Positions 46,801-59,989 of a stretch of 64,000 bases of DNA are shown here, one piece after another. Below the pieces are notes generated by a model. The model worked only from the letters and a program-made list of their open reading frames with translations, had not been told where the DNA came from and did no database searches. Each line of letters opens with the position of its first letter. Positions within the stretch are counted from its first letter, which is position 1. The stretch is taken from the NCBI RefSeq assembly GCF_048263515.1, contig NZ_JBLXEC010000019.1:23458-87457 (forward strand), written 5' to 3'. This stretch comes from Marinovum sp048263515. Lineage in GTDB: Bacteria; Pseudomonadota; Alphaproteobacteria; Rhodobacterales; Rhodobacteraceae. The translations under genes and the position numbers were made by a program.

Positions 46801-49800
46801 GATAGGAGGCGCCGGCCGAGGTCTCGACCACGCGTTCGCCGCCCACCGGCACCGCCCCGTCCGGGGTCGGCGCGATATTGACCTGCACAAGGACAGGATC
46901 GGAGGCGCCCCCGTCGCCATCGGTGATCTGGAGGCGCAGCTGGCGCACCTCGAGCGGGTCGTCGGACAGGTTGCGATAGGTCAGGTTCTCGACCAGCAGC
47001 TCGACGATCGCCGCATCCGCGTTGGCGTTGAGCGTGATCTCGAAGGGCAGGCCGCTCGCTCCGCTCTGCGCGATGGCGCCCACCTGGGTGCCGTTGACGA
47101 AAACATCGCCGGTGGTGATGGTGATGCCGTTGGCCTGCCGCAGACCCAGCACGTCCTGGGTCAGATCGTCGGGCGGATTGATCTGGTGGATCAGCGGCGC
47201 CGAGGCAATGACATTGGAGACAAGGATCGACCCGCCGTCGAAATCGGTGGAATCCGGATCCGAGACCGCGACCGCGCCATTGGCGTCGATCAGGCGCGGT
47301 ACGCCGTTGACGTCATTCTCGTCATAGAAGACCTGGGCGTTCACCCCGTCAAGGATCGGATCGCCGCCCGAGGCGAAATCCGCCGGGTCGCCGAGAATAC
47401 GGTGGAACACGCCCGTGCTGTTGCCATCGCCCGCGGAACCGGAGGTCTCTGAGGTAAAGGACACCACGAAGTTGCCGCCCGGCAGGGCAGCGATCGAGGG
47501 CTGGCTCTGCGTGCTGCTGAACTCCTGGTTCACCTGGACCGGATCGTCCAGGCGGGTGCCATCCGCGGAATACTGCTGCACGAAAACGCCTGCGCCGCTG
47601 CCGTCGGTGCTATTGTCATCACGGTAGGCGATGGCAAACCCGCCACCTTCGAGACCGGCGACATCCGGCTCATACTGGCTGCCGTCGACGGTTTCATTGA
47701 CGAGGAACTGCTCGCCCACGGCATTGCCGAAGCTGTCGAGGATCTGTGCGTAGACCCCCCAGACGAAGCCCGGGCCGTCATCGCCGGTCTCGCTTCTCCA
47801 GGTGACAACATAGCCGCCGCCGTCAAGCGCTGCGATCCGCGGCGTGAGCTGGTTCGCCGCAACATCGGAATTGACGACGACCGGCCCGCCCACCTGGCTG
47901 CCATCAGAGGCGTAGCGCTGAAGCAGGATGCCCTGATCGTTCGCCGGGGCGTTGTCCACCGCCTGTTCCGTATAGACCACGGCAAGGGTGCCGTCGGACT
48001 GGACCGCGATGTCCGGCTGGATTGCGGTATTGCCGCTGATCGGCACCTCGAAGCGGCTGCCTGCGGCACCGCCTGCATCGGTGAACTCCTGACCGACGAT
48101 CTGGTATTCGAAGGGGCTGGCGTCATCCCGCGCGGCGGCGACGACAAAAAAGTTGCCGCTGTCGGTCGCGGCCAGTCGCACTGAGTTCGGATTGAATATG
48201 CCGGTGGTCGCAAGGATCGCTTCGGTCCCGACCTTGACGCCATTGGCGCCAAACACTTGGATCGTGACTTCCTGATCGCTGTTGGGGCTGTTCACACCGG
48301 AGAAATCGGTCCAGGCGACCGCATATCCGCCGGTCGACAGACCCACCACATGCGCGTCGGTCTGCGCGTTGCTCGTCGTGGTGTTGACCTGGATTTCGCC
48401 GCCCACGGGCGCACCGGCGGCGTCGTAACGCTGCAGGAAGACGCCATCCTGGTTGTCGCCCGTCGCATCCTGGTTGTTCGAGGTCCAGACGATGACATAG
48501 CCGCCATCGGCCAGCGAGGCGACGGCGCTCTCGTCCTGCGCACCGGTCGTGAAGCTGTTGGTCTGCACCTCGTCGTCGACCGCGACCCCCCCGTCGGTCT
48601 CGGGCGTGATGGTCAGATCGATGGTCTCGCGTACAAAGCCGCCATCGCCGTCGGTGACCTGGACCGAGACCAGCCGCGCCGTGTTGGGATCGTCGGAGGT
48701 ATTGGCGTAGCCCAGAGCCTCGATCAGCTGTTCGACACGCGCAGGAGTAGCGTTTGCGTTGAACGTCACGATGAGTTGCGCGCCGTCTGTGCCGTCACTG
48801 TCCAGTGTGCCGACGACCGTGCCACCGACAGACACATTTCCACCGGAGACCGATACCGCGCCGCCGGTCAGGAAGCTGAGCTGATCCTGTCCTTCGGCGT
48901 CCTGATCCGCGAACTGCCGCTGCACCTGATCGTTGTCGATCATGGCGACGTTCAGCTGGCCGCCGCTCAGATCCGTGCTGTCGGCATCGCCCAGGCTGAC
49001 CGAGGGGGTCAGCGCCTGCGGACCCGCGTTCACGTCCGCCTCGGTGAGGGTCACACTGTCGGGTACCCCGATCAGAACCGGGTTTTCCGACGTTGGCAGA
49101 AGCGCCGGGTCGGCAAACACCTGCTGGAATATGCCGTTGCTCGATCCGTCGCCTGCCGCGCCGGATGTGGCCGACGTCCAGACGATCGTGAAACCGCCAT
49201 CGGGCAGAGCCACTGCCGCTGGCTGGGATTGATTGCCAGAAAACTCTGTATTGACCTGGAATTCCCCGTCGACGCGGTTGCCATCGGCCGCGTAGACCTG
49301 CGCAAACACACCGCCGCCACTGCCGTCATTGCCGCTGTCGTCATACCAGGAGACCAGCCAGCCGCCGTTGTCGAGCGCGATGACATCGGGCTGATACTGG
49401 TTCGACACCGTCGTTTCGTTCACCCGCACCTGGCCGCCGACCGGAGCGCCCGAGCCGTCATAGCGCTGCATCTGGACCGAAGTGCCGGAGCCATCGACCG
49501 TATTGTCGTCGCGCCAGACCGCCACGAAACCGCCATCGCCAAGCGCTGCGACCTCCACCTCGTATTGCGAGCCGGCCGTCAGGGTATTGACGATGAACTC
49601 TCCCCCCGCGGGCGTGCCGTCGGCATTGAAGATGCGACCGAAGACGCCAAATCCGCTGCCGTCACCGGCGGTTCCGGAGGTCGGCGACTGCCACATGGTG
49701 ACGTAGCGGTCGTCGGAGAGCACGGTGATCGAGGAGAAGTCCTGATTGCTGGACGTTTCGACATTCACCTGCACGGGGGTCGCCGAGATCTGCGTGCCGG

Positions 49801-52800
49801 TATTGTCGAACTCGACGACGAAGATGCCGTAGCCGCTGCCGTCGGTACTGCTCCAGTCGGTGTAGGTGACAAGGATGTTGCCGTTCGACTTTGCCGCGAT
49901 ATCCGGCGCATAGGCCAGAACGCCGCCCTCGACCCCGATCTCGCCGGTCACCGGCGCGCCGGTCTCGTCGAAGATCCGCAATTCGACGTCCTGCTGGCCC
50001 GAACCGTCCTCGAAGACGACCGCGAAGCCGCCGGTCGGAAGCCCGATGACGCTCGGCTCGCGCTCGTTCTGGAAGGTCTCGTCGTTGACGCGGAATTCCG
50101 CGCCGATCGGTGCTCCGTCCAGGCCGAAGAGCTGGCCGTAGACGCCAAAGGTGCCGTCCTGCACCTGATCCTGCTCGCTGCTGCGCCAGACCACGACATA
50201 ACCGGTCTGATTGCCGAGACTGTCGTAGACAGCCGCGGTCGCAGGCACCTGCTGGTCGTTCGGCGCAAAGGTGTTGACCTGGTCTTCACCGCCGATCGGT
50301 ACCTGCACGCGGTCGACCTCGGGGGTGATGTTCACGGTCACGACCTGCGTTCCGGACGAACCGCCATCGCCGTCAGTGATCTGCAGCGCGATATCGCGTG
50401 TCGCGTCAGGGTCGCTGCTGTTGTTGCCGTAGCCCAGTTGCGATGCCACCCGCTCCGCCAGTTCCGGGGTCGCGCTGGCATTGAAGGTGATGACCAGCGG
50501 CGCGCCGTTCTGGCCATCGCTGTCGATGGTGCCGACGGCCGTGCCGTCGACCGATACGGTCGCGCCGAGGACAGTCACCCCGTTGCCGATCACCAGACCG
50601 ATATTGTCCTGCGACGTCCCCTGGCCTGCGCCCAGCTGGGCATCGAAGGCGTCACCGGAGCCGACAAGCGCATCCGCGAACAACTGTCCGCCGTCAAAGT
50701 CGGAGGAATCCGCATCCGTCAGGCTCAGCGCGCCGTCCTGGTTGAGCAATTGCAGGCCCGCGTTGACCTCGGTCTCGGTAAAGCTCACCGTGTCGTCAAA
50801 GCCCTCCAGCACCGGGCTCTGCGCCCCCGCCGCCAAGGCGGGCTGATCGAGCAATTGCTGGAATACGCCGTATTGCGACCCGTCGCCCGACGAGCCGGAG
50901 GTGAATGCCGCGAAGACAACGGCGAGTGTGCCATTGTTCAGCTCGGCTGCATCGGGCTGATACTGTGTCGAGGAGGTCTCGGAATTGACCTGATAGTACA
51001 CTCCGTTCGGGCTGCCGTCGGGATTGAAATCCTGTCCGAAGACACCCCAGCCACTGCCGTCCAGCCCGCTGCTGTCCGCCCAGATGACCGAGAAGCTGCC
51101 ATCGGCCCGGCCCACCACCACCGGGTCTTCCTGATGTCCGCCGGCTGCGATGTTGACGATGAACTCGCCGCCCTGCGGCACACCGTCGATGTCGTAGATC
51201 TGGGCTGCGATGTCATTGCCGCTGACACCGGGCACTTCCCACACGACGACGAAGCCGCCGTTGGGCAGGGTCGCGCTGGCGGCCAGCGCGCCGACATCGG
51301 GTTTTTCCTGATTGCCCGCCGTGGTGGTGTTGACGCGCAGCTCCCCGGCACCGGACGTCGTGCCATCGATGGAGACGAGGTTGCCCGTCGTGCCATCGAT
51401 GCGCTGCATGTAGACGCCATACCCATTGCCGTCGTTGCCGTTGCGATCTTCCCAGACCACGAGAACATCGCCATCGGGCAGTTCGGTGACCCGCGGACGC
51501 AGCTGCTGGCCGAGGGTCGTCGAATTGACCTGGAACTCGCCGCCTGACGGTGTGCCATCGGCAGCGTGGACCCGGGCGAATATGCCCTCGTTGCTGCCGT
51601 CACCGGCGCTGCCCGAGGTTGTCGAGGACCAGACCGTCAGGAAACCGCCGTTATCCAGGGCCACGACCTGGGCAGAATTCTGAGTGCTCGAGATTTCCTC
51701 GTTGACCTGGAAGCTGCTGCCCTGGGCGGCGCCGGAATTGTCGAACACCTGGCCATAGACCCCCTGGCCCGACCCGTCGCGCCCGTTGGATTCGGTCCAG
51801 AGCACCACGAAGGTCCCGTTGGGCAGCGCCGAGACACGCGGCTGGAACTGATCGCCCGACGAGATGTCGTTGGCCTGGAACTCGACCCCGATCGGATCAC
51901 CGCTTTCGGAGAAGACCTGCCCGAAGATGCCGCGCTGGAACGATCCAGGAACATCCTGGGTCTCCGATGTCCAGACGACGACGTAGGTGCCGTCGCTCAG
52001 GGCCGCCACCCGCGGGCTCTGCTGATCGTTCAAGGTGAAGGTGTTGACCTGTTCGTCCATGGTGTCGGGCAGGATGCCGCCGTCGTCCACGATCGGCAGG
52101 GTGGCCTGCACCAAAGGCGCGGAGGAGCCATTGGAAACGGTCAGGCGCAACAGCGGATTGATGAAGCCCGCCCCGGTGCTGAGGCCGACCGTCATCGCCT
52201 CGGCCAGCGCCTCGACGCCTTCTGCGGTGGCCGCTGCATTCAGATTGATGCGCAGCGCGGACCCGCCGGCACCGGTTTCCGAGGCATCGACCGTACCGAT
52301 GGCCGTTCCCTCATAGGTGACGGTGGTGCCGTCAAAGCCGATCTGACCGGAGCCTGTCCCCGCATCGTCGACCGAAAGCTCCAGGCCCTGCATGAAGGTG
52401 GTCACGTTCTGCATCTGGACAAAGCCACCGTCGAAGCCGGTCCCGGCAAAGTCGTCGATGTCGATATCGGAGTCGATCCGTTGCGGCGCGGCCAGCAAGG
52501 CGGCCTCGGAGACCGGGTCGAACCCGGCGCCTTGTTCATTTTCCCAGCGACCGAAATCGGTGATCTGAATGCCGGTGTTCGAGATCGCACCGGGCCCGAC
52601 CAGATCGATATAGACGGAATCCGGCTCTGTCTGCCCACCGTCGCCATCGGTGATGACCACGCCGACGGATTTGTCGTCGAATTGGACATTGGCGGCGGTC
52701 CCCGACGAGCCATAGCTGGCCTGTTCGAGGATCGCCTTGACGTCGGCCGCGGTGGCATCGGCGTTGAAGGTGATGGTCAGACCGGCGCCATTCGCACCGT

Positions 52801-55800
52801 CGAGCGTTGCGTCGATCGTGCCGACGGCGGTGCCGTTGACGCTGATCGTGCTGCCGGCCAGGGTGACATCACCGCCTGCCATGATGCTCAGTTGATCGGT
52901 CGGATCCACGTTGCCGCTGGTGTAGTACAGCTCGAGCGTGCCGCCATCGAAATCGGCACTGGTGCTGTCCGAAAAGGCAACCGCCTCATCCAGCCGGATG
53001 GTGTTGCCGCCGGTGATGTCATCGGCGCGCGCCTGAATGAAGCGGTTGAAATCGCTCAGTTCGGGCGAGATGTCCGCTCCCGGCGCGGCGGTGAATTCCC
53101 GCAGGAAGATACCGTCGCCCGACCCGTCGCCGGCCGAGGACGACGTGGTCGAGGTATAGGCGACGAGGATATCGCCATTGGCCCGTCCGACCAGCGCGCT
53201 GTCTTCCTGGCTCGAACTTGTCTCCTGGTTGACGAGCACCTCCTGGTCGGTCTTGACGCCATTCGCGTCGAAGGTTGCCAGGATGACGCCAAAGGAACTG
53301 CCGTCGGCCACATCGGAGGTGAAACTGATCGCAAAGCCGCCATTGGCCGTCGCGGTCAGGTCGAAATCGAACTGGCTGTTCAGCGTCTCGGTGTTCAGGC
53401 GGAATTCGCCGCCTTGCGCCGTGCCGGTCGCGTCATAGAGTTGCGCGAAGATGCCCTGGGTGCTGCCGTCAAGATCGCTGTCTTCCCAGACGACAACGAA
53501 CCCGCCACCGGTCAGGCCGACGACCTGGCCCGCCGACTGGCTGTTTGCCGTGGTGGTATTCACAAGCACATCAGGTCCGGTCGGCACACCGGCGGCATCA
53601 TAGACCCGCATGAACACGCCGTTGGAATCGCCGTCGCCCTCGCCGCCACTTGTCGGCGCGGTGAAGACCACCACATGTCCGGCCGTATTGGTGCCGTCGG
53701 TGAAGAAGGCCACCTCGCTCTGGCTCTGGTTGCTGGACGTATTGGCAGTGTTGACCACCTGTTCGGTGCCCACCGGCGTACCGGTGGCGTCAAAGCGCTG
53801 GCTGAGGATCGCGTCACTCGATCCGTCGCCGCTGTCGGATGTGTAGGTGATGACATAGCTGCCATCGGCGGCCACGGCGATGGCAGGATCGAACTGGGTG
53901 CCGGTTACCGTGGTGTTGACGATGACCTCGCCGCCCACCGCCGCCCCGGTGGCATCGAACTTCTGTGCGATGATGCCGAAATCGTTATCGGCGCCGTTGT
54001 CCTGATTCTGGCCTTCCCAGACGATGATGAACCCGCCATCGGGGGTCGCCGCCATTTCCGGGTCTCGCTGCGTGGCGGCGGTCGTGGTGTTGGCCAGCCG
54101 TTCGGGGCCCGTCGGCACGCCGCCGGCATCGTACATCTGGAAATAGATGCCTTCGGAGAAGCCATTCGCGTCATCCTGGATGCTCGAGCGCCAGACAACG
54201 ACAAATCCGCCGCCGGAGAGCTCGACGATGTCCGGATCGATCTGGTGATCCTGCGTGTGGGCGTTGACCCTGCGTTCGTCCTGCGCGGTCAACAGGCTGT
54301 CGCTCTCGGGCGAGATTGTCAGGGCGATGAATTGCGTCGGCGCGCTGAGGCCGTCGCCGTCGGTCAGCTCGATCCGCACGGTCCGGTCGGTCATCGGCGC
54401 ATCGGAAGGGGTCGAATACCCCACCGCGCTGACCACTGCCTCGACATCCTCGACCGAGGCGGAAGCATTGAACACGACCTCCAGCGCCGCGCCGCCCGTG
54501 CCGTCTTGGGCGATGGTTCCGATCACGGTGCCGTCGACCGAGACCGCGGTGCCGGACACCTGCACATCGCCGTTGCCGATATCGCCGCTGATCAGGCCGA
54601 ACACATCCTGGGCCTGACTGTCGTCACCCACCTGTTGCTCCGGCATGTTCTCGGTCAGATCGACCGCGACCAGCAACACCCCGCCGTCAAACCCGCCTGC
54701 CCCGGTGTCCCCCACCGCAATCGTCTGGTTGAGATCGAGCGACACAAGACCAAGATTGGCATCCGCCTCGTTAATAGTCCGGTTCAGATCGGCCCCCTGC
54801 ACCACAGGCCCCTGCCCCAGATTGAAGTCCGCCGGATCGCCGAATATCTGCTGGAACACGCCGTTGCTGCTGCCATCACCCGCGGTGCCGCTGGTGACCG
54901 AGGTGAAGCTGACAACGTAGTTGCCCCCTGGCAGCGCGGTGATTGCCGGTTGCGTCTGATTGCCGCTGGTTTCGGTGTTCACGAGGGTTTGGCTGTCGAG
55001 CCGCGCCCCGCTGGCGTCATAGGCCTGGATGTGAACGGAATCGGAACTGCCATCGGCATTCCAGTTGTCGCGGAAGGCGATGACAAAGCTGCCATCCGAA
55101 GCCACCGCAACCTGCGGTTCGCTCTGGGTGTTGGTAATAATCTCGTTGACGACGAAGGGCCCGTCGATCGGCGTGGCCGTATTGTCGAACCGCTGCGCGA
55201 CGATGGACTGCCCGCTGCCGTCCTGGGCGGCATCGTCTTCCCAGACGATGATGAAACCGCCGCCGGGCACGGCCGCGATGGCCGGGTTGTTCTGGGCATT
55301 GGTGGCTAGGGTGTTGACCTGGAATTCGCCAACCGAAGGCGTGCCATCGGCATTGAAGATCGCCGCAAAGATGCCATCGCTGCTGCCGTCACCCGCCGTG
55401 CCCGAAGTCTGCGAAGTCCAGGTCACCGCGATCCGGCCATCCGCCATCAGTGCAATGTCCGGCTGGTACTGGGCGCCAGAGGTTTCGGTATTGACCTGCA
55501 CCTCGGTCGCGACCGGTGCCCCGTCCGACGCAAAGATCGACAGGAACACGCCATTGCTCGACCCGTCGCCTGTGCTCGAAACCCACACCGCGGCAAATCC
55601 ACCGCCCGGCAGGCCGACGACTTCGGGGTCGTTTTGAGTGCTGCTTGTGTTGGTGTTCACCAGCACTTCCGTTGCGACCGGCGCACCAGTGGAATCAAAG
55701 GTGGAATAGAAAACACCGCTGGAGTCTCCGGGCCCGTTGCCGGCCCAGGCCACGATCCAGCCGCCGGTCGAGAGCGCGGCGACGGAAGGGTCGCTCTGGC

Positions 55801-58800
55801 TCCCGTTGGTTGTGCCGGACACCTGGAATTCGGTCCCGAAGGCATTCCCGCCGGCATCGTAGCGTTGCCCGAAGATGCCCAGACCGCTGCCGTCCTGTCC
55901 GTTCGAATGCCAGACCACGACCCAGCCGCCATCGTCCAACGTGGTGTTGGCGCTTGAACTCTGGTCACCCGTGGTGAAATCGTTGACCAGCGTTTCAGGC
56001 CCGACCTTTTCCAGCGCTCCGGCTTCGGCCTCTTCGGTCACCTGCAGCTGGAACACAAAGGGCGCGGTCACCCCGCCGTCGCCATCCGTGATGGTGAGCG
56101 AATAGCTGCGGGTGTCGCGCGGATCGTCCGACGGGTTCGTGTAGCTCAGGGCCCCGAGCAGCGTTTCCACCCGCTCGAGCGTCGCGCCGGGCAGGAAATC
56201 GAGGACAAGATCGTCGCCGCCCTGGCCGTCCGACACGATGCTGGCCACCGCCACCCCGTCGACCGACAGGGTATTGCCCGCCTGCGAAACCGACCCGCCG
56301 GTGGCAAAGGAAAGGTTGTCCTGCATGCCGTTGTCGGGGGCATTGAACTGCGCCTGAAGCGGCTCTTCGACGAACCGCTGGATGCGCAGCTCGCCCCCGT
56401 CGAGATCGGCGCTGTCCGCGTCGGTCAGATGGGCCGCCCCGGCGGGGAACAGAAGCGCGTTGCCGGCGTTCGCCTCGGCCTCGCCCAGGGTCACCACGGA
56501 CGCCAGCCCCTGCAGCTGCGGCGGGGCCGAGGCGCTGATCTCTGTTGGATCGCCGAAAATCTGCTGAAAGACACCGTCGCCGCTGCCGTCACCGGCACTG
56601 CCGCTGGTCTGCGAGGTCCATTGCACCACGTAGTTGCCATCGGGAAGCGCGGCCATAACGGCATTGTCCTGCGCGCCCGAGGTTTCGCTGTTGACCAGCG
56701 TATCGCTGTCGACCCGCGTGCCGTCGGCATCGAACACCACGGTGAAGACGTCCTGACCGGAGCCGACCGGCGTATCCTCGTTCCAGGAGATGACAAACCC
56801 GCCAGTATCGAGCGCAATGATATCGGGGTTGTAGCTGTTGCCTGCGACGTATTCGTTGACGCGCACCTCGCCGCCAATGGGCGTGCCGGTGCTGTCGTAG
56901 CGCTGGTAGTAAATACCGTAGGTATTGGTGCTGTCCTGGGAGTAGGAACTCCAGGTGACGACAAAGTCGCCATTGTCCAGTGTCGCGACGGCAGGCTGAT
57001 ACTGCTGGCTGTTCGTAAAGGTGTTGACCTGGAACTCACCACCTTCGGGCAGGCCGTTCGCGCCGAAAATGCGCGCCGAGATGGCGCTGGACGACCCGTC
57101 ACCGTTGGCCACGTCACCCTCGGTCCACACCACGACGAACCGACCCGAATCGAGTGCCGAGATGGCGCCGTCGGACTGATTGCCGATGGTCTGTCCGTTG
57201 ACCAGGAATTCGCCTCCCACAGTGGCGCCGGCGGCGTTGAAAAGCTGGCCCTTCACGGCGTTCGAACTGCCATCGCCCCCGGTGAAGTCGTTGGTGGTCC
57301 ATGTGACGACATAGCCGCCGTTCGACAGGCCCACGACATCGGCATCGGATTGGGTGTTTGTGGTATTGGTCGGAACGACCTGTTCCGTGACGGTGCGGTT
57401 TCCGCTTGCGTCATAGCGATCCAGCTTGATCGTCGTGCCATTGTCGTCGCGCCAGACAATCACCCAGCCGCCGTCGCTCAGCCCGGCCACCTCCGGCTCG
57501 AACTGCGTCGCCGAGACCGTGGTGTTGACCTGGAATTCGCCACCGACAGGCACGCCGTCCGCATTGTAGCGCTGTGCAAAGATCCCGCCGTCGTTGTCGC
57601 CGGTATTGTCCTGATTGATCGATTCCCAGACGGAAATATAGCCGCCATCGGTCAGCGCCGCGATCGCGCTGTCGTTCTGATTGCCGGTCGGAAAGGTGTT
57701 GACCTGCACTTCGCCGCGCACCGCGCCGTCACGGTCAGCCTCCGGCGTGATGTCGATGACAATCCTGGCGGGCTCGATCGCGCCGCCGTCACCATCCTCG
57801 AGCGCGAGGCCCAGAGTGGTCTGGTCACGCGGGTCGTCCGACAGGTTCTGATAGGTGAGATTCTCGATCAGCACCTCAATCAGGGCCACGGTCGCATCCG
57901 CGTTGAAGGTGATCTCGAGCGGCGCGCCTCCGGTGCCGTCGCTGGCGATGGTGCCGATGTTCGTGCCGTTCACGGACACATCCGATCCGCTGACGGCCAC
58001 CGCGCCCGAGGTATCCAGCCCAAGCTGATCCTGGGCATTGGCATCCTGTGGCAGGTAGTTATCCTCGAATTCCGACCGTCCAATCACCGAAAGCTGCAGT
58101 CTGCCGCCATCGAAATCGGCGGAATCCGAGTCCGACAGGGCCACCGCGCCGTCGGCATCGATCCGCTGGGGTGCGGCATTCACCGTGTTCTCGTCGAAGC
58201 TGTGTGTTGCGCTGAGCGCGCTGAGCTCAGGGTTGGCACTGGTCTTGCTGAAGGTCGACGGATCGCCCAGCAGGCGCCCGAAGATACCCGCACCGCTGCC
58301 ATCGCCAGCCGTGCCGGAGGTGTCCGACTGCCAGACGGCAAAGATATTGCCCGTGGACAGACCGATCAGATCGGACAGCGTCTGATTGCCCGAGATCTCC
58401 TGATTGACGATCTGTTCGCCGGTGGTCGGAACGCCGCCTGCATCGAAGCTGCGTGTCGCAATGCCGTAGCTGGAGCCATCCCCCGATCCTCCGGAGGTAA
58501 ATGCCGACCAGCTGACCGCGAATCCGCCATCGGCGGTGGCCGTCACCGCCGGCTGGTGCTGCGTGCTCGAAAATTCGACATTGACCTGCTGTTCTGCGCC
58601 CACAGCCGTGCCGTTGCCCTCGAAGACTTGCGCGAAGACGCCCTGAGCCGACCCATCGGCGCCGCCTTGATCCGTCCAAACCACGACAAACCGACCGCCA
58701 TTCAGGCCGGCGACAACCGGTTCGCTCTGGGTGCTCGCTACTGTGGTATTTGCCACGAACTCAGCGCCGACAGATGTGCCGAAGGCGTCGTAGACCTGTG

Positions 58801-59461
58801 CATGGATGTCGCCGGAATTCTCCCAGGCGATCACGAACCCCCCGGCGGCCAGACCATTGGGATCCGCGCTGGCCGCGATCGTCGAAGTCGTGGGGGCCGT
58901 TTGTTGCGAACTCGAATCCCCGCCGGTGGTGTTCACCGTAAAGACCCCGCCGGTTGGCGCGCCCGTTCCGTCATAGATCCGGGCCCGGATATCCTCGACG
59001 TAGAAGTTGCTGCCATTGTAGTCGTCGTGCCATGTCACCACATAGCCGCCGCCCGGAAGCCCGGTCACATCCGGGTCGATCTGACTGCTCGTCTGGATGT
59101 CGCTTGTCAATTGCGCCGGGCCGATCGGAGCTGCATTGGCATCGAACGCCTGCACGTACACCCCGTTGCTGCTGGTATCAGGCCCCTCATAGGCAATGAC
59201 GAACCCGCCCCCGTCGAGCGCGGCGATGCTCGGATCGAACTGGTTGCCTGCGCCGGTCGTGCTGACCACGAATTCGTTGCCGGTGGGGGTGCCCTCAGCA
59301 CTGAACAATTGCGCGATCACCGCAAGGCCGCTGCCGTCCTGCGCGTCTGACACCCAGACGGCGAGTATCCTTCCGTCCGCCAACTCCGTCACTTTCGGCG
59401 TGGACTGATTGCCTGCAATATATGTGTTCAGTCGTTGTTCGGGCAGGAGCGGCGAATTCAT
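40897..59461 (-). CDS. Giant type I-secreted repeat adhesin (propeller, cadherin-like, VCBS and RTX modules), gapped
   Basis: With the 100 N removed the frame is continuous from ATG 59461 to the stop at 40897-40899, giving 6,154 residues, the largest gene here. Within the N-terminal ~4,600 residues are eight sets of seven short repeats (about 56 residues each) with the pattern PDVAALxDGGFVVVW and FQVNT. Between sets lie seven linkers of cadherin-like modules (DSDSADFDGG, TDGDGG), one doubled. Then come a DEDTP-type domain, a PKD-like segment, at least 11 VCBS-like units (NDAPVAxDD, FTYTISDGNGG) and an RTX-like end (DRLVGTDEVDRIEGLKGSDY). There is no signal peptide, which fits a type I secretion system, but no such transporter is in the window. 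GAGG precedes the start. Confidence 0.85.
41230..45030 (-). repeat. VCBS/cadherin-like tandem domains
   Basis: At least 11 units of about 100 residues, each with NDAPxAxDD, a DSDPDxSDTL or similar block, YDPNGQFExL and FTYTISDGNGGTDTATVTI. Two units are near-identical at DNA level around the assembly gap. Such domains extend adhesins and often bind calcium at their junctions. Confidence 0.8.
41941..42040. other. Assembly gap (100 N) inside a near-identical repeat
   Basis: Left-flank bases and right-flank bases join at a codon boundary, and the joined text is identical to a repeat located at about 41541-41660. The gap length is a placeholder. Confidence 0.95.
45648..59461 (-). repeat. Eight sets of seven ~56-residue repeats
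   Basis: Approximate sets: 58253-59461, 56537-57720, 54823-56001, 53072-54281, 50833-52060, 49103-50292, 47380-48575 and 45648-46840. Counting by eye, each has exactly seven copies of a unit ending FQVNT or LVNT, with a DGGFVVVWxS core. The seventh copy usually carries SGTAGDGSGDGVFQQIFGDP or a variant. The higher-order period is about 1.7 kb, except where the linker is doubled (52061-53071). Confidence 0.75.
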
Positions 59462-59635
59462 GGCTAAACCTCAAATCTCTGGACCTGAAAAACAGTCGTG
59501 GACTCTAAAGAGGGAGAGCTCGCGCAGATACGTCTTTAATTATTCCGTGCCGAAAGCCGACCAAAAAAAGGGTCATAAAACCCGAATAAGAAATTACTGC
59601 AGCTTAAAGGCAATGCACCTCAACGAACCGATCCC

Positions 59636-59989
59636 TTGGGAGTGAAATTCAGGATCAGGGTACCTCTCCGGCCCGGTCAGTCAAGAAAAGAGTATCTTCC
59701 CGGCAACATTTTCGATTTTTCCGAGCTGGCGTCCTTGCGCATCCGGGACCGCTTGGCGGGAGGCGCCACCAGGCTGAACAACGTATGGGCGGCCGCCCTG
59801 CTCGGCCGCCATGCCCGGCCACCGGTGCAGAAGGACGCCATCCTCGCCAGCGACATTCTCGCCATGGCGGACTGCCTGCCGCTTGACCTGCACGGGCTGC
59901 GCGATCGGACGATCCTGCGTCTGGGCCATGTCTCGGCCGGGATGACCCGCCGCGACCAGCGGCGGCGCGACCGGTTTCGGGTAACCTGA
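59636..59989 (+). pseudogene. Remnant of a tyrosine recombinase (integrase)
   Basis: The frame reads RPPVQKDAILASDILAMAD, then LPLDLHGLRDRTILRLGHVS. This matches the linker and first helices of the catalytic domain of site-specific integrases (kDailasDi..., dLrGLRDrailLlGy). The expected RRSE-type continuation and the catalytic Arg, His and Tyr are missing; the frame runs out in TRRDQRRRDRF. It is on the opposite strand to the adhesin, just upstream of its leader. Confidence 0.55.

Noticed and set aside
48257..55309. Long open frames on the plus strand opposite the adhesin gene (about 1,100 and 1,250 codons)
   Set aside because: They are mirror images of a GC-rich, highly repetitive coding strand and have no ribosome binding sites, domains or independent codon pattern.
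41230..59461. CRISPR or satellite array
   Set aside because: The repetition is protein-coding, in-frame and diverged with module structure, with no spacer pattern.
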